This document shows positions 21,269 through 32,389 of a stretch of DNA of 64,000 nt, piece after piece. The DNA comes from Acanthochlamys bracteata. Lineage: Eukaryota > Streptophyta > Magnoliopsida > Pandanales > Velloziaceae. Where the stretch lies: the NCBI GenBank assembly GCA_019914995.1, contig CM034134.1, forward strand, positions 5,092,463 through 5,156,462, given 5' to 3'. Position 1 is the first letter of the stretch, and each line of letters starts with the position of its first letter. A program made the position numbers and the translations under genes. The notes beneath the pieces are model-generated. The model was not told the DNA's origin and ran no database searches. It saw only the letters and a list, made by a program, of their open reading frames with translations.

Positions 21269-24012
21269 TGAAATAGAAACTTACATAATATCAAAACTCA
21301 AGAGGAGGGTGAATTGAGTTATGGCAAACTAAAAATTAAACAGTCCATTGTTTTAAAAATAGTCACTAATCAGTTAACAATCAGTCGATCAGAATATTAC
21401 TGACTAGTGACTACGTTAACTATATCATGCACCAAAGTGTTAGCACAATATAGTTTACATAAAACAATCAGAGGTGCTAATACACGAAAAACAAGTCAGC
21501 ACACTGAGAATTGTTTTGTGGTTTGGCACCACAGTACCTACGTCCACGTCAGTTGACACCGCAAACAACATACAAACAACCGTGACTTGATGTTTTGCAA
21601 AAAACTCCTCCACAACAGAGTCTCCTCGTAAGGACAACACCAACAAGCCTTCTAGACTTGGCAAAGTCCCTCCGGCTACGACCATGCACGCCTTCGCAAA
21701 GGCCTAGCATAAACCCGCTAACCTACACCTATGCTAGCAACCCAAGAACTCGCAAGTTCTCCTACAACCTTTCTCTCAAGATTACAATGTGATCAAAGGT
21801 TTATGCTCAAGTGATCTCCCTAACAAAAATATCTGACCACTCAACAGCATAGCTCAACGGATCTCACTCAAAAGAAACAAGAGGAACTAAGACTCAAAAG
21901 TGCTCGGTTTGGTGTTGTTCTTCTTGAACGGGTATAGCAAGTACAGTATCTCGTTTGGTTGCCCTGTAAGTGTTCTTCTCTTGTATAGGGATGTCTCCTC
22001 CTCAGTCTCAGGATCAGATTTGCTGAAACAAACCTTTCCAACGTTTATGGCAAATTAAAAATCAAACAGTCCACTGTTCTAAAACCAGTCACTGATCAAT
22101 TAGCTATCAGTCGATCAGAAGTTTACTAACCAGTGGCTGAACGTTAACTGTATCCTACATCGAAGTGTTATCACAATATAATTTAAATAAAATAATCAGA
22201 AGTGCTAGGATAAGCAAATCAGTTAGCACACAGAGAATTTTCATGAGGTTCGGCACCATGGTACCTATGTCCACGTCACTTGACACTACAAATGAAATCC
22301 ACTAAAGTTGAAGCACCATACATAAAACCGAGAGTTGATGTTTCACAAAACATTTCTGCCTCAACCGAGTCTTCTCACAAGGACAACTTCAACAAATCTA
22401 GACTTCTAAAAGTCCCTCCAGTTACAATTGTACACGCCTTCGCAAAGGCCTAGCACCAACCGGCTAACCAACACCTAGGCTAGCAACCAGAAAACTCGCA
22501 AGTCCTTCTATAACTATTCTCTCAATGTTAGAATGTGATCAAGGGTTTAATCTCAAGTGATCTCCCTAATAATGATATCTAATAACTCAACAACATAGCT
22601 CAAGCGATCTCACAGAAAGGAAACAAGAAGAACAAAGGTCAAGAGTGCTCGGTTTCGTGTTGTTCTTCTTGAAAGGGAATAGCTCGTGTGATTGCTCTGT
22701 AAGTGTTCTTCCTTTGCGTACTCAGTGCTGTAGCTATACAGAAATGTCTCCTCCTCAATCACAGGACAAGATTTGCTACAACGAATGACCCTTCCAACTG
22801 CTAGGAAGAATATTTGGCCAATATCAAAAGAAAACTGTTAGTGGATGTGTTCTATTGTCTGTTGTTTTGTCGTCCCTGAAAATTTCATCAATTTATTTGC
22901 TTGGCTTGCCATTGATTTCTTAGGTGGATGTCTTCTTATATTCCTCAAGAACACGTCTTCAAAATCTGAATTAAATCGGACGTCATATGATGCTTCAAAA
23001 CAATCCAACGGTTCAAGTGCTTCCTAGGATTTCTGCTGTTCTGTCATCCGATTATTGTGACAGATTTATTCTAGTAACCACCATGATTCCTTTCCATAAA
23101 ATTATTCCAAGATCTCCTCTCCAATCTGTATATAATAATCATACCAAAATTCCAACAATTGGTTCAGATATAGACTCTGAACTTGATTAGTTTAGATTAT
23201 CTCCAATATTTGTCTATTTGTTTGATATGTTCCAATATTCTTTCCATACAGGGATCTGAAAATATTCCTGATTATTTAGTATCTTCTGCGTGCATTTCAA
23301 CTGGTTGCCACGTCTATTAATCTAGAAAACAGGTTTGGAACAAATGAATGTCCGTTTGAGTCCATCACCTGGCCTAGTCTGTCCAACCACCTTGCCGATT
23401 TTTCTAGACTTCGTTAGTAGATGTATATGGCTCAATTATTGATTGTAGATAGATCTCCAAAATGTGTCTCGAGATGAGAGATATTGAAATTGCACACCGC
23501 TATCCAGAAGAGGTTCACTCGTGTGCATCCGGAATTGGTAGGTGCAAAACAGCAATTTTCTCCGATTTTTGTAGGATTCGTTTCTTCATGGAATGACATG
23601 ATTTTTGGAATGTAGAAACTTCAAGATGTCTTCTACCCATTGTAAAATAACATCTCCAAAATAGTGTCTCAGTTGATAGATATTGCTTTTCCCGTTGACT
23701 GTGTCGAAGTGCTATCCAGGTGATCCAGTAATGTTGAGCAGTGTGACCAGTAAACTACATGGAATTCTCCTGTCTTCCATACCTGCTGAAATATCCTCTC
23801 TGTCATTCCATCTTTCAAATGCAATTACAAAAACTCCATTTGGTGCTGTGAGTAGAAAGATAGGCTCATGTATACTTGGCATGTAACTAGCTAAATTCTG
23901 CATGATTTTCTATCCAGCTCCGTATGCTATTGAAATTCAATGTAGACAAGTTCAAAGTTTAGCAATGTTTCTCAAATATGCATTATCATCAAAATACGTT
24001 GGATTTTTGACA
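21269..24012 (-). mobile_element. 5' LTR of SIRE copy 2, with internal duplication
   Basis: One end abuts the primer-binding site. The other starts TGTCAAAAATCCAACG and soon reads TTTTGATGATAATGC, which lines up with the LTR start of copy 1 (TTTTGATGATAACAAA). The span is 2744 bp, long for the group, because about 730 bp are tandemly doubled. The TTCGGCACC...GTCCACGTC block shared with the other SIRE LTRs appears twice. The LTR abuts the 3' part of SIRE copy 3 at 24012. Confidence 0.7.
21319..22801 (-). repeat. 726-bp tandem duplication inside a SIRE LTR
   Basis: TTATGGCAAACTAAAAATTA at 21319 recurs, slightly changed, at 22045. The two units run in parallel through CAGTCGATCAGAA, GTTAGCACA, the TTCGGCACC block, CTCCTCCTCA and AGATTTGCT. 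By eye they are about 85 percent alike, so the duplication is old. Confidence 0.85.
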
Positions 24013-24099
24013 TCTTTGCCAAGAAAGAAGAGTAAGGCGAAATGCCAAACCAGGTATACCTTAACAAAGTGGTGTAGCTTTATCACTCTCATAGGCGGC

Positions 24100-24362
24100 G
24101 GCTAAGCTTCCGTATGCTCATCCCTTCAAATCTGTTAAGCATGTCATTTTCGAATGTGTAACTCTTCTTTCTGCTGGCCCGCATCTACTTCGGCATCTTT
24201 GAGCGAGAATTTCGGTGGAAATTTTGGAGATGGGACGATTTCATACGGCACAATTTGAACGGGGGTGCGTGATTCTCTTTGCCACCGAGGAAGATGAGAA
24301 ATTTTAGTACTAAGTGTTGTATTGGGGGGAGAAACTAAAGAATGGTGACAGTTACAAAGCAC
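24100..24362 (-). pseudogene. Remnant of the extra 3' reading frame of SIRE copy 3
   Basis: Downstream of RNase H the minus strand keeps MRASRKKSYTFENDMLNRFE followed by GMSIRKLSRRL. Copy 1 has a frame at the same position whose start includes DERFTGNEEFERYSRQL. Both show a basic N-terminus, then RF and a RKLSRRL/ERYSRQL-like segment. SIRE/Maximus elements are known to carry an extra, sometimes called env-like, frame between pol and the 3' LTR. Only its beginning is seen here and it is broken. Confidence 0.45.
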
Positions 24363-24895
24363 AATCAGCTACAGAAAGCTCTCAACTAAAAGCTAGTGTA
24401 CCATTTAAGAATATTAATAGACTATTAGCTAGTAATTGTTGGCTAGAAATTAATTAAAGTAAAACAAGCATGATCAAAGAACAAACCAGTACACAAAAAA
24501 CACAAATTCAACTGATGACAAAATTTTCAAAACTAACCAAATGCTAGTGATTTTGTAAAAGTGTCAGCAAGTTAATTTTCAGAATCAACAAAGTTTAAAA
24601 ATAATATTATTAAATTCAACATACTCTCCAATGAAGTGATGTCGTGAACCAATATGCTTTATGTGGATAATGCTGAATTAGAATTTTTGTCAAATTAATT
24701 GCTCTAGTGTTGTCATAGAGTATACATTTAAATCAAAGACATAATCTAATAATTATTGGTTGATCCATAATACTTGGGCATAGCCACTTCCAGTAGCTAT
24801 ATACTCTATCAGCAGTGGACATTGTACGGATGATTGCTCCATCGAAACCATTGAATCAAGCAGCCTTCTAGAAATTGACAAGAGCCACTTGTGCT

Positions 24896-25470
24896 TTTTT
24901 ATCAAGCTTACATACACCAAAGTTAGCATCAGCATAGGCATATAGATTGAATTCACATCCTTTTGGATAAAACAAGTCCAATTCTTCTGACCTATTAAAT
25001 ATCTAAGAAGTCTTTTAACTACTCTCAAGTGTGATTCTTTAGGGTTACTTTGAAATCTCGCACACAAACATACACAGAATTAAATATTTTTATCAAGCTT
25101 ACATACACCAAAGTCAGCATCAGCATAGGCATATAGATTTAATTCACATCATTTTAGATAAAACAAGTCCAATTCTTCTGTACCAATTAAATATCTAAGA
25201 AGTCTTTTAACTACACTCAAGTGTGATTCTGTAGGGTTACTTTGAAATCTCGCACACAAACATACACTGAATTAAATGTTTTTATCAAGCTTACATACAC
25301 CAAAGTTAGCATCATCATAGGCAGATAGATTGAATTCACATCCTCTTAGATAAAACAAGTCCAATTTTTCTGTACCTATTAAATATCTAAGAAGTCTTTT
25401 AACTGTACTCAAGTGTGATTCTTTAGGGTTACTTTGAAATCTCGCACACAAACATACACTGAATTGATTG
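24896..25470 (-). repeat. Three tandem copies of a 191-192-bp segment
   Basis: TTTTTATCAAGCTTACATAC begins units at 24896, 25087 and 25279. Each unit encodes, on the minus strand, the same piece of the reverse transcriptase/RNase H junction (CARFQSNPKESHL and VKRLLRYLIG). SIRE copy 1 has this segment once (53842-53960). The units differ at only about ten to fifteen positions. Confidence 0.92.
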
Positions 25471-28400
25471 TTCACCTTCTAGCTGTCCAAGCATAAGAGG
25501 GACCCGATTATACCTCTATATGTCTTAGTCGAGTTGCATGAAGTAGACATTGGAGTACTTATCTCTTTGCTGCCTGCCACATTATATTTTTTGATCAAGT
25601 CTTTGATTAATTGTTTGGTTAATAAATATTCTTTTCTTAAAAGCCTTATTTACAGTCCAAGAAAGTAGTTTAATTCTCCCATAAGGCTCATGTCGAATTC
25701 TTACTTCATTAACTTACTGCATACTCTTCCGTCAGCAGTACCAAAGATTTTATCATCAACATAACTTTTCACATTTAATATCTCATATTTCAATCATGCA
25801 GTGTAAATAGAGTTAAATCAATTTGGCCCGATCAAATTCTTTTTAAATTAAAAAAGCACTTAGGCGTTCATACCAAGCTTTGGGAGCTTGCTTGAGGCCA
25901 TAGAGTGCTCTGTTTAGCTTGAAGACATGTCAAAAATTAGTATGTTGTAAACTAGGGGCTGCTCAATGAAAAAGTTCTTCTTTTACAAAGTAATTTAAGA
26001 AAGCACTTTGACATCCATTTTGAAGAGTTTTAAATCTTTATGGCATGCAACACAATTAGTATTCGGATGGTTTCAAGGAGTTCAGCAGAACCATAGGTTT
26101 CATCAAAAGTAATGTCTTCTTCTTAGCTATACTCTTTAGCCACCAATCTAGTTTTGTTTCTAATGATATTACCGTTTTCGTCTATTTTGTTTCTAAAAAT
26201 CCTTTTAGTTCCTATGATAGATTTGTTGGCTGGTTTCTTAACTAGATGCCAAATATTATTATGTTCAAATTGATTTAAAATTCTCTTGGATAGATAATCC
26301 ATGAATCATCCTTAAGAGCATAAAAAATATACTTGTATTGAAGGTTTGATGCAAATGTATAGTATTGTATGAAATTGCTCTTGAATTGAGATATAGTTTT
26401 TATACCTTCATTCACATTAAATATAATGTTTTTCAGCGGATGACTAAACCTGTTTTTTAAGGGTCTAGGAACTATTCCATCATTCTCGGGTTGGTTGGGT
26501 TGCTCAATACGCATTTGCTCATCTTCTGTTTGCACGTCAACTGGCAGATCATTTGTTATCTCTATCTTGGACTGCTTCTGAATCTGATGGTATGTTTCTT
26601 CTCTATCTACTTCTGAAACTGCATCCAGATCTGCATCCAAATCTGGTGCCTTCGTCGGCTCGCTTTAGTTTTATCAAACACTACATGAACTGATTCTTCT
26701 AGAACCACAGCTCTTTTGTTAGAAATCCTGCACGCTTAGGAGGTAGAGGAATACCCAAGAAAAATACCCTAATCACTCTTACATCAAATTTTTCGAAGTT
26801 ATTTTTACCATGTTAAGTTCAAAACATTTTCATCGAAATGTTTTAAACAATGCGACGTTAGGCTTTCTTTCTTTAAAAAGTTTGTAGGGTGTTTTGTTAA
26901 GGATGGGTCTTATGAATGAAGGATTGATTAGATGGTATGCTGTGTTGAGAGCTTCCATCCAAAAATACTTAGGAAAGTTTTGCTCAAGCAATATGGTTCT
27001 AGTCATTTTTCAGGATAACTTCGTATAGCAATAATTTTGAAATCAAATTCTTTTTGAAATTTTTGAAAAAGTTTACTTTTAAAGCATGGTTTTTGTATGT
27101 AAGAAAGAACACCCAACTGAACCGAGAGTAGTCATCAATTATTACAAAGTAGTAGTAATTACCAGCTATGCTTGCAACTTATGAGGGAACGAATAAATCC
27201 ACGTGTAATAATTATTGGGGTTTGCTTGTTGTAACCGCTTTTATATGTTTTAGAAACTGACCTGATTTGCTTACCTTTCATGCATCCATTATAGAGATTC
27301 TAAGCTCTAGTTTGCTTCAGACATACCATTTACTAATTCAGTATCGAGAACTTGGATACGATTTAATGTTGTAGCCCAAGCCATTTGTGCCATAACTGGC
27401 TGCTTTTCTGCTAGTTTGCAACTAAGCTAATTTTATTGTTAGAAAAATCATCAATACATAAAACATCAACACTACCTTTCCTTCTTCCGTTCAATACTTC
27501 TTATCCAGGTGCCAGGTTTACGAACGGAGCAGTAATGATTTTTTTAATTTAGTTCAAAATCATAGTCACATAATTGGCTAGTAGATTGTGTTGTATCCTT
27601 TGACATGTAGGACATTTTCTATACAAAGAGATGAACGGTTACCAACCTTTTCCAACACCTATTACTCTACAACTACTATTGTCTCCAAGGATTACATTAC
27701 CACCATAGTGCTTTGCAAATGTTTGAAGTATTTTCATTTCCAGTCATGTGCTGGAGCAGCAACTATCCAAGTAAGATTTGCTCTTCTTTAGGCTACTTCT
27801 CCTTCTTTCTGCAAAAAGAAATTTTAATTTCTAGGTACCCAAATTGCTTTGGGTTCCAGAGAGTTACTACTACTAATGGATCCTTTCGCAACCAAAATTA
27901 TTTTTTATTTTATTAGCATTCTTTTTATTCTAGCATAAGGTTTTACTATCGCCCTTTCTACCATAGTGAAAGCATTTGATAAATAGAGTTGGAGAGTAGG
28001 ATTCATCAGCTGTATACTTACTGTAGAATATATTTTTGAATTTCTACTTCCTCTATGAGGGAATACTTACACTTCTATAGCTCTAGTAATTGGTTGAGGA
28101 GATGCTACCAACCCTGATTAGTTGCTTACTGCTTTGTCTGAAGCTGACATCAGTGTAAATGCAACACCTTCTCTTCTAAGCGCACTACGTTGAGCATCTA
28201 ACCTTACACCTAGTCCATCTTTATCTTTCTCAATTCTGCCAAGGGCGAATGCAGGTTATTGTTCTTAGTTGATGGGTCAGGAGCACTAGTTTTCAAGGTC
28301 TCATTTTCATTCTCCAGCATGAGGTGTTTCATTTAACTTTCCAAGATAAAAAATTTTCTCTGTTAGATATCAGTTGAGGAACAGCTTGCAACGTCAGTGT

Positions 28401-29796
28401 CACCAGTGCACTTACCAGCTGCAAAGCTTCTCATTCAATCGCAGTAAATTTTTACTCTCAGCACGTAATGCATACACTTTGGGCATTCATATGGTCATAA
28501 TCAGCAAGCAAGATATCTTTACTGGAATACTTTTTATCTCTAGATCATTTTTATGGTGAGAACTTTCTTATTTAGACATCATTTTCTTTCTTAAGATTAT
28601 GCATGCATTTTTTCATAGTTTTACAGTCAGCCTTAGCATCAATATCTTTTGCATGTAATTCATGAAATACTTCTCGTAATTCTTCATTAGAGTCATCGTA
28701 TACGATTGAGCTTACCTCATTAGATTCATCATGATTGGCCATTAGTCAAAGGCTGACTTCTTCAAATCTATTAGGCTCGATATGGCTTCTCTCTGATCAG
28801 CTTTCATCCTATCACTCCAGGCTACCATTACCTTTATACTTTTATCCTTCTCATACCTTTTTCTCTGGATTTCTTTAGGGGAGGAGCATTCACTTTTCAA
28901 ATGCCCAAGTTTTTTAAGTGGTAGCAGTTGCCGTCTTTTCTTCTTCTCTTCTATTATTCTTCTTGTATCCCCTTCTTCTTCTAAAGTTGTTTCTCATAAA
29001 AAAGCTCCAGAATTTTTTTGCTAGAAATGCAATATCATTTCATCTTAAGAGGAGGATTCACTTACTTGTTGGTTATTGATTTTTAATCAAATTTTTCTTA
29101 GCATTCATTTGACTTTTCAATGGAAGTTCTTTGGTCATTAACTTACTAATCAGCTCGTTTAAGTTCTTTGAATTTTCTTCTACGCATCCACTTTGTTTAC
29201 AAAGGTTAGTAGTACAACTCTTTGTATTTTCATGTGGGCTCTTTCTATTTGAAGTCATTTTCTAGATTCTTCTAGGGATTCATGATTTTAGCAAATATAG
29301 TATAAATTGAAGTGACGGTCCCACATTTGTTCATTTTGAAGTTCTCGTGCGTGTGCATTAGCAGATTTACTCTAGTTTTCTTTTACTTGTGATGTACCTC
29401 ATCCATTATTGAAGTTGATCTCGTATCTCTTTAGCAGTCCTAAAGGCACTAATTGATTAAATTCGATAGAGTCAAGTGCACAACAGAGAATATTCATTGC
29501 TGTGTCATTCAAGGAGATACATATGTTGCCCTCATCTGTAGTTCAACTTCTCGTTTCAGCACAGTTCTTTCATCTAGGCTTGTTTTCATTGGTGTGATAG
29601 GTCTGTCGCATACGATATACCAAAGTATGAAGTTTTGAGCTCAAATGAAGATCATCATTTTTGTCTTCCAATATCCATAGTTCGTAATAAAAAAGAGTTG
29701 GTCGATTGGATGATCTATCTTCAAAAAACTACAGAAATAATGTTAGCTATTTGGATCTTTTACCTTAAGATGGTTAAAATTTCAATTTGGAGGCTT

Positions 29797-29807
29797 GCTT
29801 TGAAACC
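29797..29807 (-). promoter_or_regulatory. Decayed primer-binding site, SIRE copy 3
   Basis: The minus strand reads GGTTTCAAAGC where copy 1 has GGTATCAGAGA. The following leader, including GGTAAAAGATCC, is shared by both copies, which supports the placement. Confidence 0.55.
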
Positions 29808-31879
29808 TTCAAAAGAAGAGGGGAGATTTGAGTTAATATCTAAATTTTTTTTTAATAACTTCTCTTACGGTTAGCAGCAAGATAGTTAGCTATGTTGATT
29901 CTGATTTGCTAAACGTTGTAAAGAGATATCATAACTAGATAGTAAAAGTCTAGCCAGCTATGCGTAGGATTATTCCTACAAAGATAAATGTAAGTGACTC
30001 CAGTATGATCTCAAAGTATACAGAAAATTAAATGAGTTCCATAGCAAAATTCACACGAGAATTTATATGGTTCAACAAATCTCTTACCTACATCTACGGG
30101 CACTTTTTGACAAGAGTGAAAATTTTACTAGTGTTGTTAAGGAGCTACACTTAGCAAAGCAAAGTGCTTCTCTAAGAACTCTTGCCTTACAAGTTTTTCT
30201 CGTACAAGACAAACCTCTACAGCCTCATAGACAATCGTCTCTCCAACTATGATATAACTTACTCACAAGATTTAGTGACTTTGCCCTAGACTTCTACCAA
30301 TCCCATTCATCAAGTGCTTCTGAGCACTTAACCTTAGTTTTGCTGAGAGAGTTACAAATTTGAGCACAGGATCAATCTCAGTTTGAGTTTTTAATCACTA
30401 GAAGACAAGGTGAGAAATCAAAAGAAAAACTTGTTAAGGGAATTTTGTTCACTGTGTTGATTAGCAGTGATGAGATGTTTAGGCGTATAAAGCTTCTCAG
30501 TGAATTCTTCTGTACGCTTCTTTTATGTTTTACTCTCTATTGTCTCTCTTTTTTTCCTCTTCTGCCCTTGTTTCTGCTTATATTCTTCCTTCTTACAGTT
30601 CTTGGATCCTGGATTCTAACCATTCAAATTCTTCCCTTGGTGCTTACTCATCTACTATAGTACTGAGTCTTCTTCTTGTTATGCTTCATGACTCATCTTG
30701 AGAGCTCCCAAGACAAAGGCAATGGCTACTTTTGTGAAATGTTCAATAGGTCTTTACTTACTTACTTAGCTGGACTAAGCTTTTGTTTTTCATCAGCATT
30801 GAATGCAGTCTGTGTGAATATAAGTCTCGCTCGTGACTCACTTGCTTCGACTTAGAGGCCTTCTTCCTTGGTGTGGCCCCAATAACTTAATCTAAGTTTC
30901 TCACTTGAGGGTGGATTAAATTTGAATTTTCCGCTCTAAAGTTGTTGATCGATTTGGTGTACTTCTGTTCAAGTTGTGGAGCTTTTGTGTACCTTCGGGT
31001 CACTCGATCTCACTATTGTCCAATGAAATGAGTTTTGAGAATTGAATCAACATTTAGTTTTTTCTTGTACTGAAGTGATTGTCAAAGTCATGTACCTTTT
31101 GTGTGACTTCTTGATGTTTCAGAATAATGGAAGTTGACAACTGATGAACGGTCTCATTATATAGTTGAATGCTTAACCTAGTGGTGGTAGACGATGGTAG
31201 CTCAGGGTAAGGCCTTATTGTATACAGGAATTGACTTGTGGATGAAGTGTGTAATATTTTCTTATATTTTGATCAGTGAATTCTCTTGCAGTATCAATAG
31301 GAGTCTGAATATTGAACTATTTTTGGATTTCCAGTGAACACAACTCTGTCAGCTCCATAGGTCTCAATTTCATCTCCTATTTGTTTGTGAATTGATATCG
31401 CTGTTAGCATTGGTGTGTTGTTGGTACATAGCTTCAGCTTTGATGTAATGTTAATTCTTAGTTGAACTCAGGAGCATGGTAGAATATTTTTTCAAATTTT
31501 GGTGATGGCATTTGATTTTCTCGAATTGGCTGTTCGGTCCAGCAGCAATGAGGTAGCATCTGTGTAGCTGACCACTCCTCATTTCTCAAGCTCTGTTTCC
31601 TACCTAGACGACATAATGCTCTATTTCCATACGCACAAAATTTTGGTCTCATGCTTATAGAAATATCACATATAGGTAGCTGGCTATTCAACGGCTATAT
31701 GTAGGTGAATACCCTTCTTGTAGTATAATGGGCTTCTTGTCAGCTATAAGTTGGAAGCTTTGTTTCTGTAAATTCCTGCAGAAATTGATTTAGCTAATCA
31801 GTCCACCCTAAGTCATAAAGATAACTCTTAATTTTTTCATATAATCAAAATCAATGCTGTGATTCCAAGATTCGAAACA
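29808..31879 (-). mobile_element. 5' LTR of SIRE copy 3
   Basis: The right end reads TGTTTCGAATCTTGG, then CATTGATTTTGATTATATG, lining up with the LTR start of copy 1. The left part keeps a degenerate form of the shared block (TTACCTACATCTACGGGCAC near 30087) and GCAAAGTGCTTCTC, matching copy 1 at 58820. The length is about 2.07 kb. The open frames at 30067-30660 lie within this LTR and are not genes. Confidence 0.68.
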
Positions 31880-32389
31880 AGTTGTATATATGTTGACATG
31901 TGTCAAAATAAAGATTTTATGAGTCACTAATAAAATGAGCATTATTGATATTTTTGCACCAATTTGAGATAGTGCATTGGCGTGATCAACTATTCATACT
32001 AAATTTTTTATTTCAATAAAGACGAAACAAAGAAGAATATACTCTCCACTTCTCTACAATAGATTACAAGAAAAGATAAAGTATCAATTCCATGATTAGC
32101 ATAGCAACTACCATAGTAAAAAAGTGACAATTTAGTTATAATACTTGAATGAGAGCAATTTCTGAACCTTCACGTTCCAGCATGTATGATATCAAAATGG
32201 AATTAAATATGGATTATTGTTGATTAGTGTCACAGTATGGATATTTTGGCATCTCTTCCCATTGTTGTTTCCTTGGTACCTTTTGCCATGGAAAAATACA
32301 TAGTATATAAGTGAAGTCTTGAGTATGGTAAAACACTATACCTTAGAACATTTTCGGCCTAAAGGATATATTGGGAGGTGAAAGTTTAT
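31880..32389. other. Spacer, nothing recognised
   Basis: About 500 bp of AT-rich DNA between the SIRE LTR and the chromovirus derivative. No coding or repeat signal is seen. Confidence 0.5.

Larger units (their letters stand above)
24013..29807 (-). mobile_element. SIRE-lineage copia copy 3, internal part
   Basis: Read on the minus strand from 29807: gag (LNELISKLMTKELPLKS near 29100), protease and pre-integrase remains (27340-27900), integrase (26700-27340), reverse transcriptase (25640-26280) and RNase H (to about 24550). The order matches copy 1. The copy is strongly decayed, with more breaks than can be counted by eye, and has a triplication at 24896-25470. It keeps a stretch downstream of RNase H. 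SIRE copy 2 begins at its 3' edge, so its 3' LTR is missing or displaced. Confidence 0.82.

Noticed and set aside
23683-24105. Plus-strand frames that looked like a possible host gene
   Set aside because: The stretch lies within the 5' half of the SIRE copy 2 LTR, shown by the LTR start motif at 23980-24012.
24896-25470. Regular repeats that could be mistaken for a CRISPR-like or satellite array
   Set aside because: The units are 191-192 bp with no short repeat-spacer pattern, and each encodes a known piece of copia polymerase.
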